64,000 nucleotides of DNA, taken from Bactrocera neohumeralis. Taxonomy: Eukaryota > Arthropoda > Insecta > Diptera > Tephritidae. Positions within the stretch are counted from its first letter, which is position 1; each line of letters begins with the position of its first letter. Positions 24,040 to 36,279 of this stretch are shown here, one piece after another. Below the pieces are notes generated by a model. That model did not search any database. It was not told the DNA's origin and saw only the letters and a list, made by a program, of their open reading frames with translations. Both the position numbers and the translations under genes were made by a program. Location: the NCBI RefSeq assembly GCF_024586455.1, contig NC_065920.1, positions 70,402,821-70,466,820 of the forward strand, given 5' to 3'.

Positions 24040-24905
24040 TGTTTTATAGTGTTTTATTTACATCTCCGCTGTTTCACATGAATGTCCTAAAGTAAGAAAT
24101 CCGAGGTATTTTTGCCTTAATCTGATAAAGCTGAGACACTTGAGGAGGAAGTGTTGAGAAGATTTTATCTCATCTTCTTCCAAACAGCTGATGCAACTGG
24201 CAACCGCTAAAATGTTGAATCCTACCATTATCTCTATCGAATAGTGTCCAGTTAAACCTTCTACAACCATTGAAAGGAGGACTTTCCGCGGAGCGAATAG
24301 TTCATTAGATCTCTTATAATTTACTCTGGACCAGAGGGACTTTGTTACTGCACAACTGCTGTTAGCTGACCAATGCTTGCTGAGGTAGTCTGAAGCCCAT
24401 CAAACTAGCAGCGAACCACAAGAAGTCAACGATGCTCCAGCCTCTTCTTATTCGGCAGTTATTGAGACAGTAGTCCCTGTCCTAGCAAGCTAATTAACAT
24501 TGCAATACCGCTGTGGCCAAGCAAACCGGTCTAATCGTATCATAACTCGATGCTTGTTGTAAGAAGTTAAATAGTACTAGTCTTGAGGGCACATTCAACC
24601 GTTCCCATTCTGAAACAGGTTGCGATTTAGAGCAATAGTTCTACTGGCACCTTTATGGCGGTCTCTTCTACTTGGAAGATACTGCAGTGGTTACAAAGCC
24701 TGAAACTGGAGTTAATGGATAGTTCCTGATAGTGCAGATTTGTGGGGAGGGTTCTCCTTGATAAACTTTCATCTAAGCGTAAAAAATATCAACACTCCCT
24801 TCTCTTTTTGTGCTATTCAACTTTTACAGAAAAACTCTATCTACTTCTACGTCCTCCAACCAGAGTTTTCCTTCCATGCCTACCTAGAAAGTATGTGAAA
24901 CGGTT
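24040..24905 (-). pseudogene. LINE C-terminal remnant with RNase H tail (LOA/R1-like)
   Basis: The last open part on the minus strand (24058-24270) carries VVEGLTGHYSIEI, then CISCLEEDEIKSSQHFLLKC and ARLRQKYLG-like sequence. This is the C-terminal Cys/His tail found after RNase H in LOA/R1-type LINEs. Upstream, GHSGIA (about 24500) and WxRVNYKRSNELF match the end of RNase H and its linker, in shifted frames. No intact domain remains. Confidence 0.75.
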
Positions 24906-25390
24906 CCAGGGCTAGGGTCGCGTTTAAACATAAAATAATAAATAAATAATGATAACTGATGATGATGAGCTGATTGAACTGAGTGGATAAATTTTGGAAG
25001 TTTGCAACTCTATATACATCTATTAGATATATTAGTCAAAAATTTTGGTATATTGTTTTTAGTACCCAGGGGGGCTAATCCAATTTCTAGTACCTAGCAG
25101 CTTGTCCCAAGTTTTTGGTTTCTAAATTTTAAGCAATGTCGTAAATTATAATCAATTGTATTGGCAGAAAGTGTTATTCGATTAATTTTTAATAAATCTT
25201 AAATATGGTGGTTGACATGATCTTCAGGTTCATAGAATGCATAAACTGACTCTTATAGGAAAGTTTACTGATAAAAACTTTCTATGGCCTAGCTTCATAT
25301 CTTAAAAAGGCCACAAAGCCACAAAGTTCTCAATATTCAAAGAAAATGTTGGAGACCCTGTGAAATGATCAGCGTGTCAAGCTGAAGTGA
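24905..25390. other. intron, nothing recognised
   Basis: AT-rich sequence without array cores or coding similarity that I can identify. Confidence 0.45.
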
Positions 25391-25394
25391 TTTA

Positions 25395-25800
25395 GTCATT
25401 TCCATTGCTCTGTTCGTCTGCACGTCTGTAAATATATGAGGCAGTCCTCAAGTTTTAAAATATCGATCTGAATTTTTGCACGCATTTCTTCTTTCCAAGA
25501 AGCTACTCATTTTTCGGAACCGTCGATATACATAGGTTAGCTGCAGGATATAGCCGCCATATAAAATGAACGATCGTACTTAAGTGTTTGTTTGGAAATC
25601 TCTTTTATTGAACAAAATGTCTAGGTTATTTGAGACAAATTGTTGTTTAGGCCGACATAATCTTCAAAAAAGTTGTTTACTATAGCATATAGCTACCTTA
25701 CAAGCTGACTATATATATGGAAAACTGTTTTTTTGCAGGAATATCTTCACGAGATGTTATATTAATAATTGGACAAGACCTTCTAATTTTTAACTTATAT
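25395..25800 (-). repeat. dispersed repeat family 1, strongly diverged copy
   Basis: The minus orientation is shown by TGCACGTCTGTAAATATATG (terminal part), TTTTAAAATATCGATCTGAA and the sequence CCGCCATATAAAATGAACGA near 25555. These parallel the same landmarks in copy E at 59098-59640. Divergence is high and the ends are unclear. Confidence 0.6.
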
Positions 25801-26080
25801 CCAGTAATTCGGAGTTGTTCAGCCAACTAGTCAGGCATACTTAGGGCGTAATAATTCTTAGCTAACCGAGCAAAAACTAGCAACATTGTTTTCTCATCTT
25901 TGCTCAAAAGAGGTCAAAAGCTTTATTTTATGCACATCAGCTATTCTTTCTACTTTATAGCCTTTATGAAATAATCAGTAGTTGTTCCACCAACTAGTCA
26001 GGCATACGTATAGCAAAATAAGTTGTATAAAACCAAATGAGTAGCTAACTAAGCTAAAATTGGCAACAGTGTCTGCTCGT
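25800..26080. repeat. direct repeat of about 170 bp
   Basis: AGTTGTTCAGCCAACTAGTC at about 25811 and AGTTGTTCCACCAACTAGTC at about 25980 are each followed by AGGCATAC, and later by TAGCTAACYRAGC and a CAACA-containing stretch. Two diverged copies. Confidence 0.75.
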
Positions 26081-26084
26081 CTAC

Positions 26085-26372
26085 GATATATGACGATATT
26101 GACATAGTTCAGCGAATTAAAAGACAGCGGCTACGCTGGCTACGTCATGTTGTCCGAATGGACGAAAACACCCCAGCTCTGAAAGTATTCGATGCAGTGT
26201 CCGCCGGGGAAAGCAGAGGAAGAGGAAGACCTCCACTCCGTTGGAAGGACCAGGTGGAGAAGGACCTGGCTTCGCTTGGAATATCCAATTGGCGCCATAT
26301 AGCGAAAAGAAGAAACGACTGGCACGCTGTTGTGTCTACGCCAATAACGAAGAAGAAGTTTGCTTGTCTATT
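26085..26372 (+). pseudogene. RTE-like LINE 3' end
   Basis: The plus strand reads DDIDIVQRIKRQRLRWLRHV, then RMDENTPALKVFDAV, then RGRGRPPLRWKDQVEKDLA and GISNWRHIAKRRNDW. This block is the conserved C-terminal end of the same RTE-like family seen at 23285 and 54205. It terminates in CTACGCCAATAACGAAGAAGAAG, a short GAA-repeat tail (sequence given as its conserved end). The 60 codons are open, but the remainder of the protein is absent. It could belong to the same original insertion as 23285-23965. Confidence 0.85.
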
Positions 26373-26574
26373 GTCTATGCTGTGAAGAGGTTATTATTTG
26401 CCAGTTCTTGCTTTCAAACTTCAATCCTTAATCTTGGTTATTTCTCCTCCATATTTTTGCTTTTCAAATTTCACTACTTTTCATATTTTACGCTTCAATG
26501 TAATGGAATGTTGTTCTCTGGAACTAATTGCTTCTTATTCTATATGAAAGAAGTTTCATGAATCCCTTCATAAT

Positions 26575-27735
26575 TTCCCGCTGACTCCTAATCAGTGCAA
26601 ACTTTCTCTCATAGCAACAGCTAAGGGCAAAACTTTGATTGCATTTTAGCAGGCAGCTGCGTTCCGGCAACTTGCAACTTGCGGCAAATGAATAGCTTTC
26701 CTCAAATTAACAGCTGAACGCTGTAAAGCGCTGCACATAAAGAGAAGAAATGCCGTTACATTTCACTAATAATTTTGACCTTTCACCGCAGGCTTTTAGC
26801 ATCGTTTCAATAGCCCATCAAAGTAACTTTGCCGCAAATTTGCAATGAGGCACCACTGTTCCAAGGCGAATCAGCTGTGTTTGCTTGCAAATTTCCCTTC
26901 AAACGCTAAACGTTTGTGCGATTGAGTTATAAATCCAACAAAAATAACAACAAATACCTAAACATTAGCAGATGTATCAAAAATTGAGTGCCGCTTGCAG
27001 GGAATTGTAAAGCTGGCAAAGCCCGAAATGCAAATTAATGCAGGCAACAAAGTGGCGCAACCATATTTTCTTTGAGTATTCTTACTAGTTGTTGTACGCA
27101 TTGTTCCAAATTTTCCAGTCCAGCATAGCAACAAAATCGGCAATGAAAACAAATTTTGCAAATTTCCCCAGCTGCAGTTGATTTTCTTGCCAAAAATTTA
27201 AGCATTTCGTTTGCTCGTAACTGTTTTTTCCATACTCTCCTTGGTAGTTGTTGTTGTTGCTGCATTGAGGTAAGTATGTCATGCCGGAACTGCAGCAAAC
27301 GCAACTGCCGCATTGTTAAGCTGTTTGCACAATCATCTGGGCAACTGAATTGCTAGTTTGTGTGTGCGTGTGCGTTGCCTTTGAAGCAATAACAAACTGC
27401 CACAACAATTTTAGGCCTCTGCCAATTTAGAGATTTTGCTGGGAAAACATGCAACGCCTACACACTTTGTTCGTTCTGCTAACATTTTTGTAGAAGCAGT
27501 ATTTTTGCATCCTTTTAGCTCATCTGTAGAGATTTATCTCTGCTTAGCCAAATAAAGAACGCTCAATTGAACGCAAAAGCGATAAGCTTCAGATTCTTTT
27601 TTGACAGGCAAGTAATGGGTAGATGAATAGCAGAAAGAGCACAATTTTGAGGTTTTATTAGGCTTCAAAAGCGGTTCGACACTTTATATGATAATTTATG
27701 TCAATAAGCCAACATATGTAAGTATGTATATAGAA
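26575..27735. other. balanced-composition intron block
   Basis: This GC-balanced block shows no array motifs and no transposon similarity. A GTT/CAA run lies near 27245-27265. It is a candidate single-copy intronic segment; no gene is supported. Confidence 0.5.
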
Positions 27736-27739
27736 AAGT

Positions 27740-30140
27740 CTCTAAAAATCGGTTGCCAACTTGTCGTAAAAATTAAAAAAATACGTAAAAATGACCACAC
27801 TAATGAATATTTATAGTTTTAAATGTAAAACAAAAATTTTTTTTTTTCAGAGTTGCCACCTTTTTTTAACAGAAGCAGCTGCAGCTTAATAATAATGCTT
27901 TTATTTCAATAACTTTTTCTTAGTAGATAAGAGATGGGGTTGACACATTGCTTAAAAAAATTTTTACAATTTATTTTTCGGGAATTTGGAAATTAATTCA
28001 GGAAAATCAAATTTATAAAAAAAATTGGCTCACTAAAAACAAAATTACAACAAGTAAGAAAGGGCTATGTTCGGGTGCAACCGAACATTTTATACTCTTG
28101 CAACTTGCGGTAGTCAATGCGAGGGAAATACCTTACGATGTAAAACGTCAACCAGAGGATCGGAATCTCAGCAATTTTTTATATAAATTATACACTGACC
28201 TACGTATATATTCGGCATAAGATTTGTTAGAAAACAAAAATCGTGGTAATAGTCATACGGGGCTAGGTGAAGTCTTCGCCCACTTATATTCATTTTAGAC
28301 ACAATGTAATACTCTTATGAGTCAAATACGTTCTGAAATTTTCATTGAGATTACTCAAATATTAGTCGATATATCCGTCCAAAAATCACTAGGAAGTTCG
28401 AAAATCTATGTATTAAGTATAGCCCAGGGAAGTATTGATCTGATTCCACCCATTTTGGATACACATAATACTGCATGAAAAGAATTCTGTCTGAATTTCT
28501 ATTGCATATCTCACACATTGACCGATATTTTCGATCAAAAGTCAACTATAGATACTGGGGTCCACATATTCGGCATCTAAAGTCTTGAAATGTTTTGGTT
28601 GGATCTGAACAATTTTTTGTCATAAAGTTGCCGTTATATTAATTGCTCCTTGATTTTTGTACTGGAAACTGAACGAAAGAAGTGGATTTGAAGTTGTGCT
28701 ATATGGGAAGTAGGCGTTATTATTCCGATTTGTTTTATTTCGATCAGGAATCAAGTTCTTGTTGGAAAACTTTCGCATTTGACAATGTATCTTCAGCAAA
28801 ATGCTTGATATGAGAATATGAAAGAATGCCTCGATCCAAATTGTATCGAAATTGGTCAGTAGGGTCCCAAGATATGAAAAAGTGGGCGGTGCGACGCCCA
28901 TTGTCCAATTTTTACCTTGGTTCCTATAAAGCCTTATCATACTATCCCGACGGAAAATTTTTACGATTTTGTCGCATTTAGTTATTGATTTATGGCGCTT
29001 TTAGTAGCTTGAAACAGTACCGTTATATGGGGAGCGAGCGGGATTTTCATCCGATTTCATCCATTTTCGCACTATCGGTAGAAATTCTTTAGTGGTTTAG
29101 GAGATATGCACATTAAACATACTAGAGGGCGGAGCCACGCCCACTTTTCAAAAATTGTTTATCCACAGGTATCCTTTGCTACTGCAATCCCCTTTGCCAA
29201 AGTACTGTTTTATGTCTTAATTTAGTGCTTAGTTATGGCACTTTATAAGTTTTCGGTTAATAAGGTTTTGTGGGCGTGGCAGTGGTCCGATTACGCCTAT
29301 CTACGAACTCGAACTATTTTTTTGGACTTAGAAACCTACACACAAAGTTCAGCAAGATATCTCAACTTTTACTCAAGTTACAGCTTGCACGGACGGACGG
29401 ACGGACAGACAGACATTCAACCGGATTTCAACTTTTCTCGTCACCCTGATCATTTATATATACATATGTATATATATCACTATATCTATCTCGTTAGTCT
29501 TTATGCGAAATAAGGATGAGCCTTTTTCTACAAAAAGCAGAAATCATAATTTCTTTTTGTAGAAAAAGGTTGCCAAGTGTTTAGAAAAATATAATTACAT
29601 ACAAACAAATAAGTAGCGGTTTACAAGTGATGGAATAATAATTATAACAATTATGCATTAATGAATATTATGTTAAATTGTGATTTCATAATTAGCTGTT
29701 ACAATTTCTTTGTGGAAAAGGGTTGCCACGTTTTTAGAAAATAGCATTTATTGTCTGTAAAAAAAGTGTTTTTTAATGTTGTTTAGTTATTTTGAGTTTT
29801 AATATTATATATATCACAGTAATTCAGCTGAAAAGGGTTGCCACCTTTGAAAAAAACTTGGTTATTATACTTAGTGTTACTATTTAGACAATAGTTTGGA
29901 AATATGTCTATGAATCAGTAAAAAATTATTTGGTCTATAATTTCCATAAGCTTTACTATAGACTACAGGAGTTGCCATCTTTAGACAAACTTAAAAATAG
30001 CATAAATATATGTATGTAAAATAAGAAATTAAATAATTCAAACAAATTAAATAAATTTAATAATATCGGCAAAATTATCAAAATGCTTTATAACCGCTTG
30101 GTAAAAAGTGAAAAGGTTGCCAGCTTTTTGAAATTTTCAA
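27740..30140 (+). repeat. TTGCCACC-core array, split by dispersed element 2
   Basis: Cores occur at about 27752 (GGTTGCCAACTTG), 27852 (GAGTTGCCACCTTTTTTT), 29567, 29721 (GGGTTGCCACGTTTTT), 29837 (GGGTTGCCACCTTTG), 29971 and 30115. Spacing on the right half is 115-155 bp. The left two cores are separated from the others by the element at 28040-29525, which evidently landed inside the array. Confidence 0.78.
28040..29525 (+). repeat. dispersed repeat family 2 (GTTCGGGTGCAACCGAAC start)
   Basis: It starts at CAAGTAAGAAAGGGCTATGT followed by an imperfect palindrome with GTTCGG and CCGAAC arms at 28069-28086. It continues with ATTTTATACTCTTGCAACTT and ends near GACGGACGGACAGACAGACA, CCTGATCATTTATATATACA and GTCTTTATGCGAAATAAGG. 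It has no coding capacity. From memory, this kind of sequence is common in fly genomes; a copy count cannot be given here. Confidence 0.75.
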
Positions 30141-30149
30141 ATTGCTCAT

Positions 30150-31790
30150 ATACTTAAGATTTGCTTCAGAGTTAGGTTATTGACCGAAACTTTTCGGTAA
30201 CAAGCAAATTTGTAATTTTCATGCTAGTCACTATAAGCTTAGTCAGCCAATTTCATAAACTTATTATTCCAAAAGATTTAACAATATCCCTGCAATTACA
30301 TCTACATATGACTCCACGCATAGTTCAATAAATAATTTTACTTGACAGAAATATCGGTAAAATACCGGAAAATAGTGAAAATCAAATTATGAAATTTGTG
30401 CAGCAAAGTTACCTGCCATAAGCACGCGCTAATAAGCAAAAGCAGTCAACTACTTAGGCGGAAGTCGATGACATGGCGTATACTTGACATTAATTTAATA
30501 TTTTCAATTTCCAGCGCAAGCGACAACGGCACACATGCTTAAGCATTATAGAGGTATATGTAAGTTAGCGATGGGTAAGTATGTGTGCAATTTTGTTGGT
30601 GTGTTTGCAAGTGTGTTTTTGTGTGTGCTAATACATTGGTGTGTGTGTCATGCTAACATTTAACCGTTTTGCCGGCAAATGAATGATCAAAGGAAATGAG
30701 GAAAACGTTGATAACGCACAAACTTTCAACGAATAAGTAAATGAAGTGAAACGATTAAGCAGAATTGAGTGGAAATGCATTTCACGCACACGCAGACACA
30801 CATAAATGTATGTGTGCGAGTATGCAATGCCATGCCACTTGGCTTGCCGCTTATGAAATGCCATAAATTATAAGTCGAAAGTTGCGCTTGAACGGCGACA
30901 CGAAAGGTAAACTAAAAGAATGGTGACAAAGTCAAAGCGTAGAGCGTTAGAAATGCCGGAGAAAGGTTGAAAAAATGGCGGTAAAGGGCGTGGAAATAGC
31001 AAGCGAACGCTGAATTAATTTGCCGCGCAGTCAGTGGAAATAGTTTTTCATTGAAATTCTTGACAAAAACATAATTGGCCACTTGATGTCAGCGAAAAGA
31101 CAGCACGAAAAGGGTGGAGAAAGAGCAAAAGGGTGAAGGAAGAAGAGAAGGGTGCAGGAAGAAGAAAAAGGTGAAAGAAGAAGCAGAAGCAGCAGCGCTT
31201 GCCTTGGCACATAAAGTGAGCTCAACAAATTCTGCCGCCAAGCAGTCAGTCACCGCTCTCATAAAGACCGCCAGCAAGATGATAGTTTAAAGGTCTTGCC
31301 AGCACACACTTGGCTTGCCAATCAACAGCAGCTGCAATAACAACAGCAACAAATACCAGCTCAGCGAAAAATTCAATTAGTGGAAACGTTTACATTTGCG
31401 GCCAAAAAGGTAAGTGAAGGAAAGGAAAAAGAAACGCGCTGTGTGGTGACAGCTGACGTAGCAAGCAAGTGATTGCCTCGTGCAATCTTAGTGCTGTATG
31501 TGTGTGTGTGTGCCTTTGCGCACGGTAAAAGCAATTGACATAAGGGTCTCTATACAGCTTATGGGTATGATGGGCGCTACCCGGTGTGATCTCGCTTCGA
31601 TGTGTTGTGTTGATGTTTGTCAATCAAATGGAATGATAACGAAGTTTTTGTGGTGAGGTTGTGGTGGTGCGTATAATAAAGCACGCGAAAGCACTAAAAG
31701 GTGGTAAAAGTGTAATTGTTGCAATAACTTTTATTAATAATATTAAAAACAGAAAGAACCTTAAACCACAACTGCAAAAGTGCATTTCTT
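30150..31790. other. intron, mostly balanced composition
   Basis: Positions 30400-31700 are GC-richer. Positions 31110-31200 form a purine-only stretch (GAAGAAGAGAAGGGTG-like). A (TG)n run lies at 31497-31512. No gene or mobile element is seen. Confidence 0.5.
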
Positions 31791-31794
31791 ATAG

Positions 31795-32570
31795 AATAAA
31801 AGGGTATCAAATGATTTTTAAGGTAAAATAAAAAAGTCTTCCATACAAGTATCGGATTTTGATCGGTCAGTTTGTATGGCAGCTATATGCTATAGTAGTC
31901 CGATCTGAGCAATATCTTCGAATATGATAGGGTTGATTATGGTTGTGAACCAAACTAAATTTCGTGTAGATATCACGTCAAATAAAAAATTTTTTCTTAC
32001 AAGGACTTGAATTTGATCGTTCAGTTTGTATGGCATCTATACGCTATTGTAGTCCGATTGAAAAAACATTTTCAGATATAGTCGGATTGATTAAGGTTGT
32101 ATATCGGATTAAATTTCGTGAAGATATCTCGTCAAATAAAAAAGTTTTCCATACAAAAATCGGGTTTTGATCGGCCAGTTTGTATGGCAGCTATATGCTA
32201 TAGTAGTCTGATTTAAATAATTTCTTCAGAAGTTGTAGCACTATTACTGATAATATGCTGTGCCAAATTTTGTGAAAATATCTTGTTAAATTAAAATGTT
32301 TTCCGTACAAGGATGAGATTTTATCGACCACTTTGCATGTTGCTATACCCTATAGTAGTCCGATATGAGTGGTTTCATTGTATGAGGAGCTTCTTATTGA
32401 GAAAAAAATTTGTACGAAATTTCAGATCGATAGCTCGAAAATTGAGCGACTTATTCGTGTATATACAGAGGGTTATGGCTCAATTGACTCAGCTCGTCAA
32501 GTTGGCCATGGATATATATTTTTTATGGGGTCTCCGATGTTTTTTTCTGCATGTTCAAACTGCGTATTAC
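31795..32570 (+). repeat. dispersed repeat family 1, copy D
   Basis: Three modules have TTTGTATGGCAGCTATATGC or close variants (about 31870, 32023, 32177), each about 150 bp, followed by the family 3' section (ATTTCAGATCGATAGCTCGA, GTATATACAGAGGGTTATGG, GGGGTCTCCGATGTTTTTTT). The expected last 30 bp (AATATACCCTG) are missing where the LINE fragment begins. Confidence 0.82.
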
Positions 32571-32574
32571 TATT

Positions 32575-34358
32575 CGCAGCTAACCTATTTAGCGTAGGCC
32601 GTCCAGTATCCGAAAGCTGTGACCTTGGTAGTAGCCTGAGCTCAGCCTTACCAACAGAGCCAAATGAATACACCGCAACAACAATAAAAAACCCAACAGA
32701 ATGAACAAAAACAAAGATGGCTAAGACGAGGAATACGGGTCAAGCTGCCGTAGAAGCAGTAGGATACTTAGATCTCCTACACTCACCGTCACTCCAAAAC
32801 AACCAGACAAAACCGGAGAAATCCAGCCTTAAGAGAAACTCCGGTCACTTAAGCAAAAATCGGTAAAAAAAAGGAGAAGGAAAGATCACTCCAGCTGCTA
32901 CTATAGGAGAACCTCAAAACTCACTAAAACAAGAATGCATTACCCAAATGAGACGAGAAGAAGAGGATTCCCTTGAAAAGTGCAAGGCTATCGTGCAAAA
33001 AATGAAGATGGCGATGGCAAAAGAGAAGAACGTCAGCAGGAGCGTTAAGAACGGCACAACAAACTAGACGAACTCTCGACGTCATCCAGAGTTACCGCAG
33101 AAACTGGCTCATTGCAGAAAATGAGAAAAGGCGGGGACATCCAAGTAGACGCATCACAACCCTTGAGTCAATAACCTCGAAGCGGAGTACGACAAGTCCT
33201 GTGGAGCTCCGTGAAATAATGCGACCACGAAATGAAAACGGCGGCCAGTGGCAACAAGTTTTGCCTAGCACATGAAAACGCATACAAATGAGAAACATGG
33301 CTGCAAGTCAGAGAACAAACAATAATCCCAAACGGTAATAAGAGGCCGTGATCATAAAGCAAGCAGAAGGTAATAGCTACGTCGAAGTCTTTAAGAAGAT
33401 CTTAAAAAAGAAGAGGTTAAGATGAAAGAGATCCGCAAAACAAGAGCCGAGGTCCTACTATTAGAGCTGGAAAAGGGACAGTCTTCAAAAATCAGCTTGT
33501 TCGGGGCACTCAAAACCACCCTTAACAAATCTGCAAATGTGGCCGACCTTATAACAAAAACTACTGTAGAGATCAGAGATCACGACTCAATTACAACAAA
33601 AGAGGAAGTAGCAGAGTCTGTAAAAGAAGCGCTACAGGACCCCATCGAAGACTTGGCGATAAACATAACAGCACCTAACTCAAAAGAGCAGATAAGGGCA
33701 TATACTATGTACATATATAACGTCCGCGCAGAATAAAGCTGACGTACTGATGCAACAGGCACGCATTAAAATTGGCTGGATTAATTGCAGGCTGCGACTG
33801 AAAGAAAATCACAAAAGGTGCTTTCGCTGATTTGGGCCAGGGCACTTCACCAGGGACTGCAAAGGACACTATAGATGCGGACAAGATGCTTGCTTAAAAT
33901 GCGGCCAACCAGGTCACAAATTAAAGAGTGCACAAAGCCCCCCTCATGCTGCCGAAGAGGCTAAACACGAAAAAGTCGACCATATCCTGGTCTCCGCAAA
34001 ATATACAGTATATAGGGACTTCCAAAACAATTGAATATCTTACAGGCCAATATGCGTAGATGCAAGGCTGCTGACGCACTACTGTCGCAAATGCTTTGAT
34101 ATTCATAAGCGAGCAATATAGAGAGAGAGGGGTACCTGACTAGAAGATAATAACACTATCGACGCTTTATGGCTACCACCAGGAAGTAACACCGACACTG
34201 TAGACAAAGGGGACGACAATGGGTTCGGTTGGGCCAGATGCGACCCCTTCACAGTAATTAACTTGACACCAAGCGACAGCATACAAGAATTCCAAGAAAA
34301 AGCTCGACAATACTGAGGACACAGCAAGGTCTATAGAAAGTCAACTAATTATCGCCGA
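32575..34358 (+). pseudogene. LINE 5' fragment: ORF1 (zinc knuckles) and start of endonuclease
   Basis: ORF1 coding survives best at 33422-33736 (MKEIRKTRAEVLLLELEKGQ to ALQDPIEDL), which resembles the pre-knuckle part of R1/LOA/I-type ORF1 proteins. It is followed by a CCHC knuckle in which the second Cys codon is a TGA at 33828-33830 and a second knuckle CLKCGQPGHKLK broken by one missing base. ORF2 begins near 34032 with LQANMRRCKAADALL, the start of the APE-type endonuclease, and fades at SIESQLIIA (about 34320-34357), just where GDFN is expected. No reverse transcriptase follows; the sequence passes straight into the GGTGGCAAC array. Confidence 0.78.
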
Positions 34359-35215
34359 ATATCGATTTTAATCCATTATTCCATGCTCAGAAATGTTTTT
34401 GAAAATAAGGACTCTCAAATTCTTCTATTTGATATCCATATCAATTAAATTTATTTGAAATTTATGACAGGTGGCAAGGCTGCTAAAAATTGTACGATAT
34501 TAATCCATCATACAGCTATTTGTTGTATTTTTCACTTTAGATTTTTAATTTCTGTACATTGAAATTTTTAAACAGGTGGCAACTTTCAAAGTTTGTTTTA
34601 ATATTATTAAGCGATGACAACCCTGCACGGAAATGTTTTTGAAAATAAGGATAGTCTTCGAAATTCTTAAACAGGTGGCAGCTTCCCAAATTTGTTTTAA
34701 AATTATTAAGCGATGGCAAGCCTGTTAAGAAATATTTTTGAAAATAAGGACTCTCAAACTCTTTTATTTGATATCCATATCAATTAAATTTATTTGAAAT
34801 TTATGACAGGTGGCAAGGCTGCTAAAAATTGTACGATATTAATCCATCATACAGGTATATTTAGACAGCTATAAATGTTTGTTGTAATTTCCATTTTAGA
34901 ATTTTAATTTCTAAAATTTGAAATTCTTAAATAGGTGGCAACTTTCCAAATTTAATTTAATATTTTTAAGCAATGCCAACCCTGCTTAGAAATTTTTTAA
35001 AAATAAGAACTCTCAAGACTATTCCATTAGATATTCACATCAAGTAAATTTATTTCAAATTTAGAACAGGTGGCAAGCCTACCAAAAAATAGTTCGATTT
35101 TAAGCCATCTCACAGCCATTTTTAGACCCCTACAAATGTTTTTTGTAATTTTAACTTTAGACTTTTAATTTGTGTACACTGAAATTCTTAAATAGGTGGC
35201 AACTTTCCAAATTAA
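34355..35215 (-). repeat. GGTGGCAAC array (inverse orientation of TTGCCACC family)
   Basis: Two nearly identical blocks of about 125 bp begin at about 34390 and 34729 (AGAAATRTTTTTGAAAATAA to TTAATCCATCATACAG), and a third diverged one begins at about 34990. Each includes ACAGGTGGCAAGSCT. Between them lie further ACAGGTGGCAACTTTCCAAA copies (about 34572, 34672, 34933, 35193). The cores read TTGCCACC on the minus strand. Confidence 0.87.
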
Positions 35216-36275
35216 TGAAGTCATGCATGTAGCTATTTATACATCTTTCTTTTTTTAAATATTTTCCGTGCTTGTTGCCTTGTTTCTAGTGTTGAAATAC
35301 ATACAACCATACACTCACACATATTGCACATCGGCACACATGAGTGCTGTTGTTTTCCACATCCTTCTTCCGTTTGTGCAATCGTCTGCCTAGAAAACTT
35401 GGTAATTAAGCCGAGCTATGTTATCAAGCAGCAGCAACATGCACATGTGAGCACAACAACAACAACCGGCAAATGTGGCAAAGGAAATATAGCTGCCGGC
35501 CCACTCATTGGAAATGACTAGCCATGCGTAGATATAATGAACAGCAAAGCGGCCACAATAGTGGCACACAGAACAAGAACGACAACAACACATGTAAGCT
35601 AATAGCATTAAACAAAAGGTCAAGAGCATTGATGCGTAGTACAGTTAGCTCCGCACATTCGAAGTGCTCAACCTCTAAATCCAAACACTAAAATGCATAT
35701 GTGTGTGTGCTTGAAATTCACTATTTTCACTTCGCATTGCGAGCTCTTGAGCGCCTTTCGGACCTTACACTTCACTAATAAGGCTTTAGTGTTGTTTTTG
35801 TTGTTGCCCCAAGTGACGTTGGCGCTAGTTTTTGATACACGCCTCAACTCAGCGCGCCTGTGTATCCGGCCCTCTCGATAATGCTGCCGTTGATGGCTTA
35901 TAATTGTCGGCTATGAATGAGTTCAGTTCAGCTGAGTTGAGTGGCGTTAAAGTGTTGGTTTGGCGTTGACTTGTCTTTGATTGAAATTTAAAAGGCGCTA
36001 GGCATGGAGCAGCGAACGATTAGCTGTAACCAGTTGTTCGGCCTTTCAAAATTAGCTGTCTGGCTGGCTATTGCAGGCCGTATTTTGTTGCTGTGCGTTA
36101 GAATTGATCTTTAATTGTTGCTGGCTGAGTGTGCTGTCTCGTGACTTGTTAGTCTCTGAGGTTGGAATAATTTTGGACACACACGCTATATGCTTGGAAT
36201 ATGTCTGGGGTATATCGGCTTTTATTATTTTGTGTATTATATAATTTGTTCTTTGGACAACAAAAAAAAAATAGT
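35215..36275. other. balanced-composition intron block
   Basis: GC-balanced sequence from about 35280 to 36180, with CAACAACAACAAC near 35453 and no array motifs. Short open frames overlap on both strands and are not convincing. Confidence 0.5.
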
Positions 36276-36279
36276 TTTT

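Noticed and set aside
31031..31277. Ser/Leu/Phe-rich minus-strand frames suggesting a membrane peptide
   Set aside because: They translate the GAAGAAG purine tract at 31110-31200 on its complementary strand.
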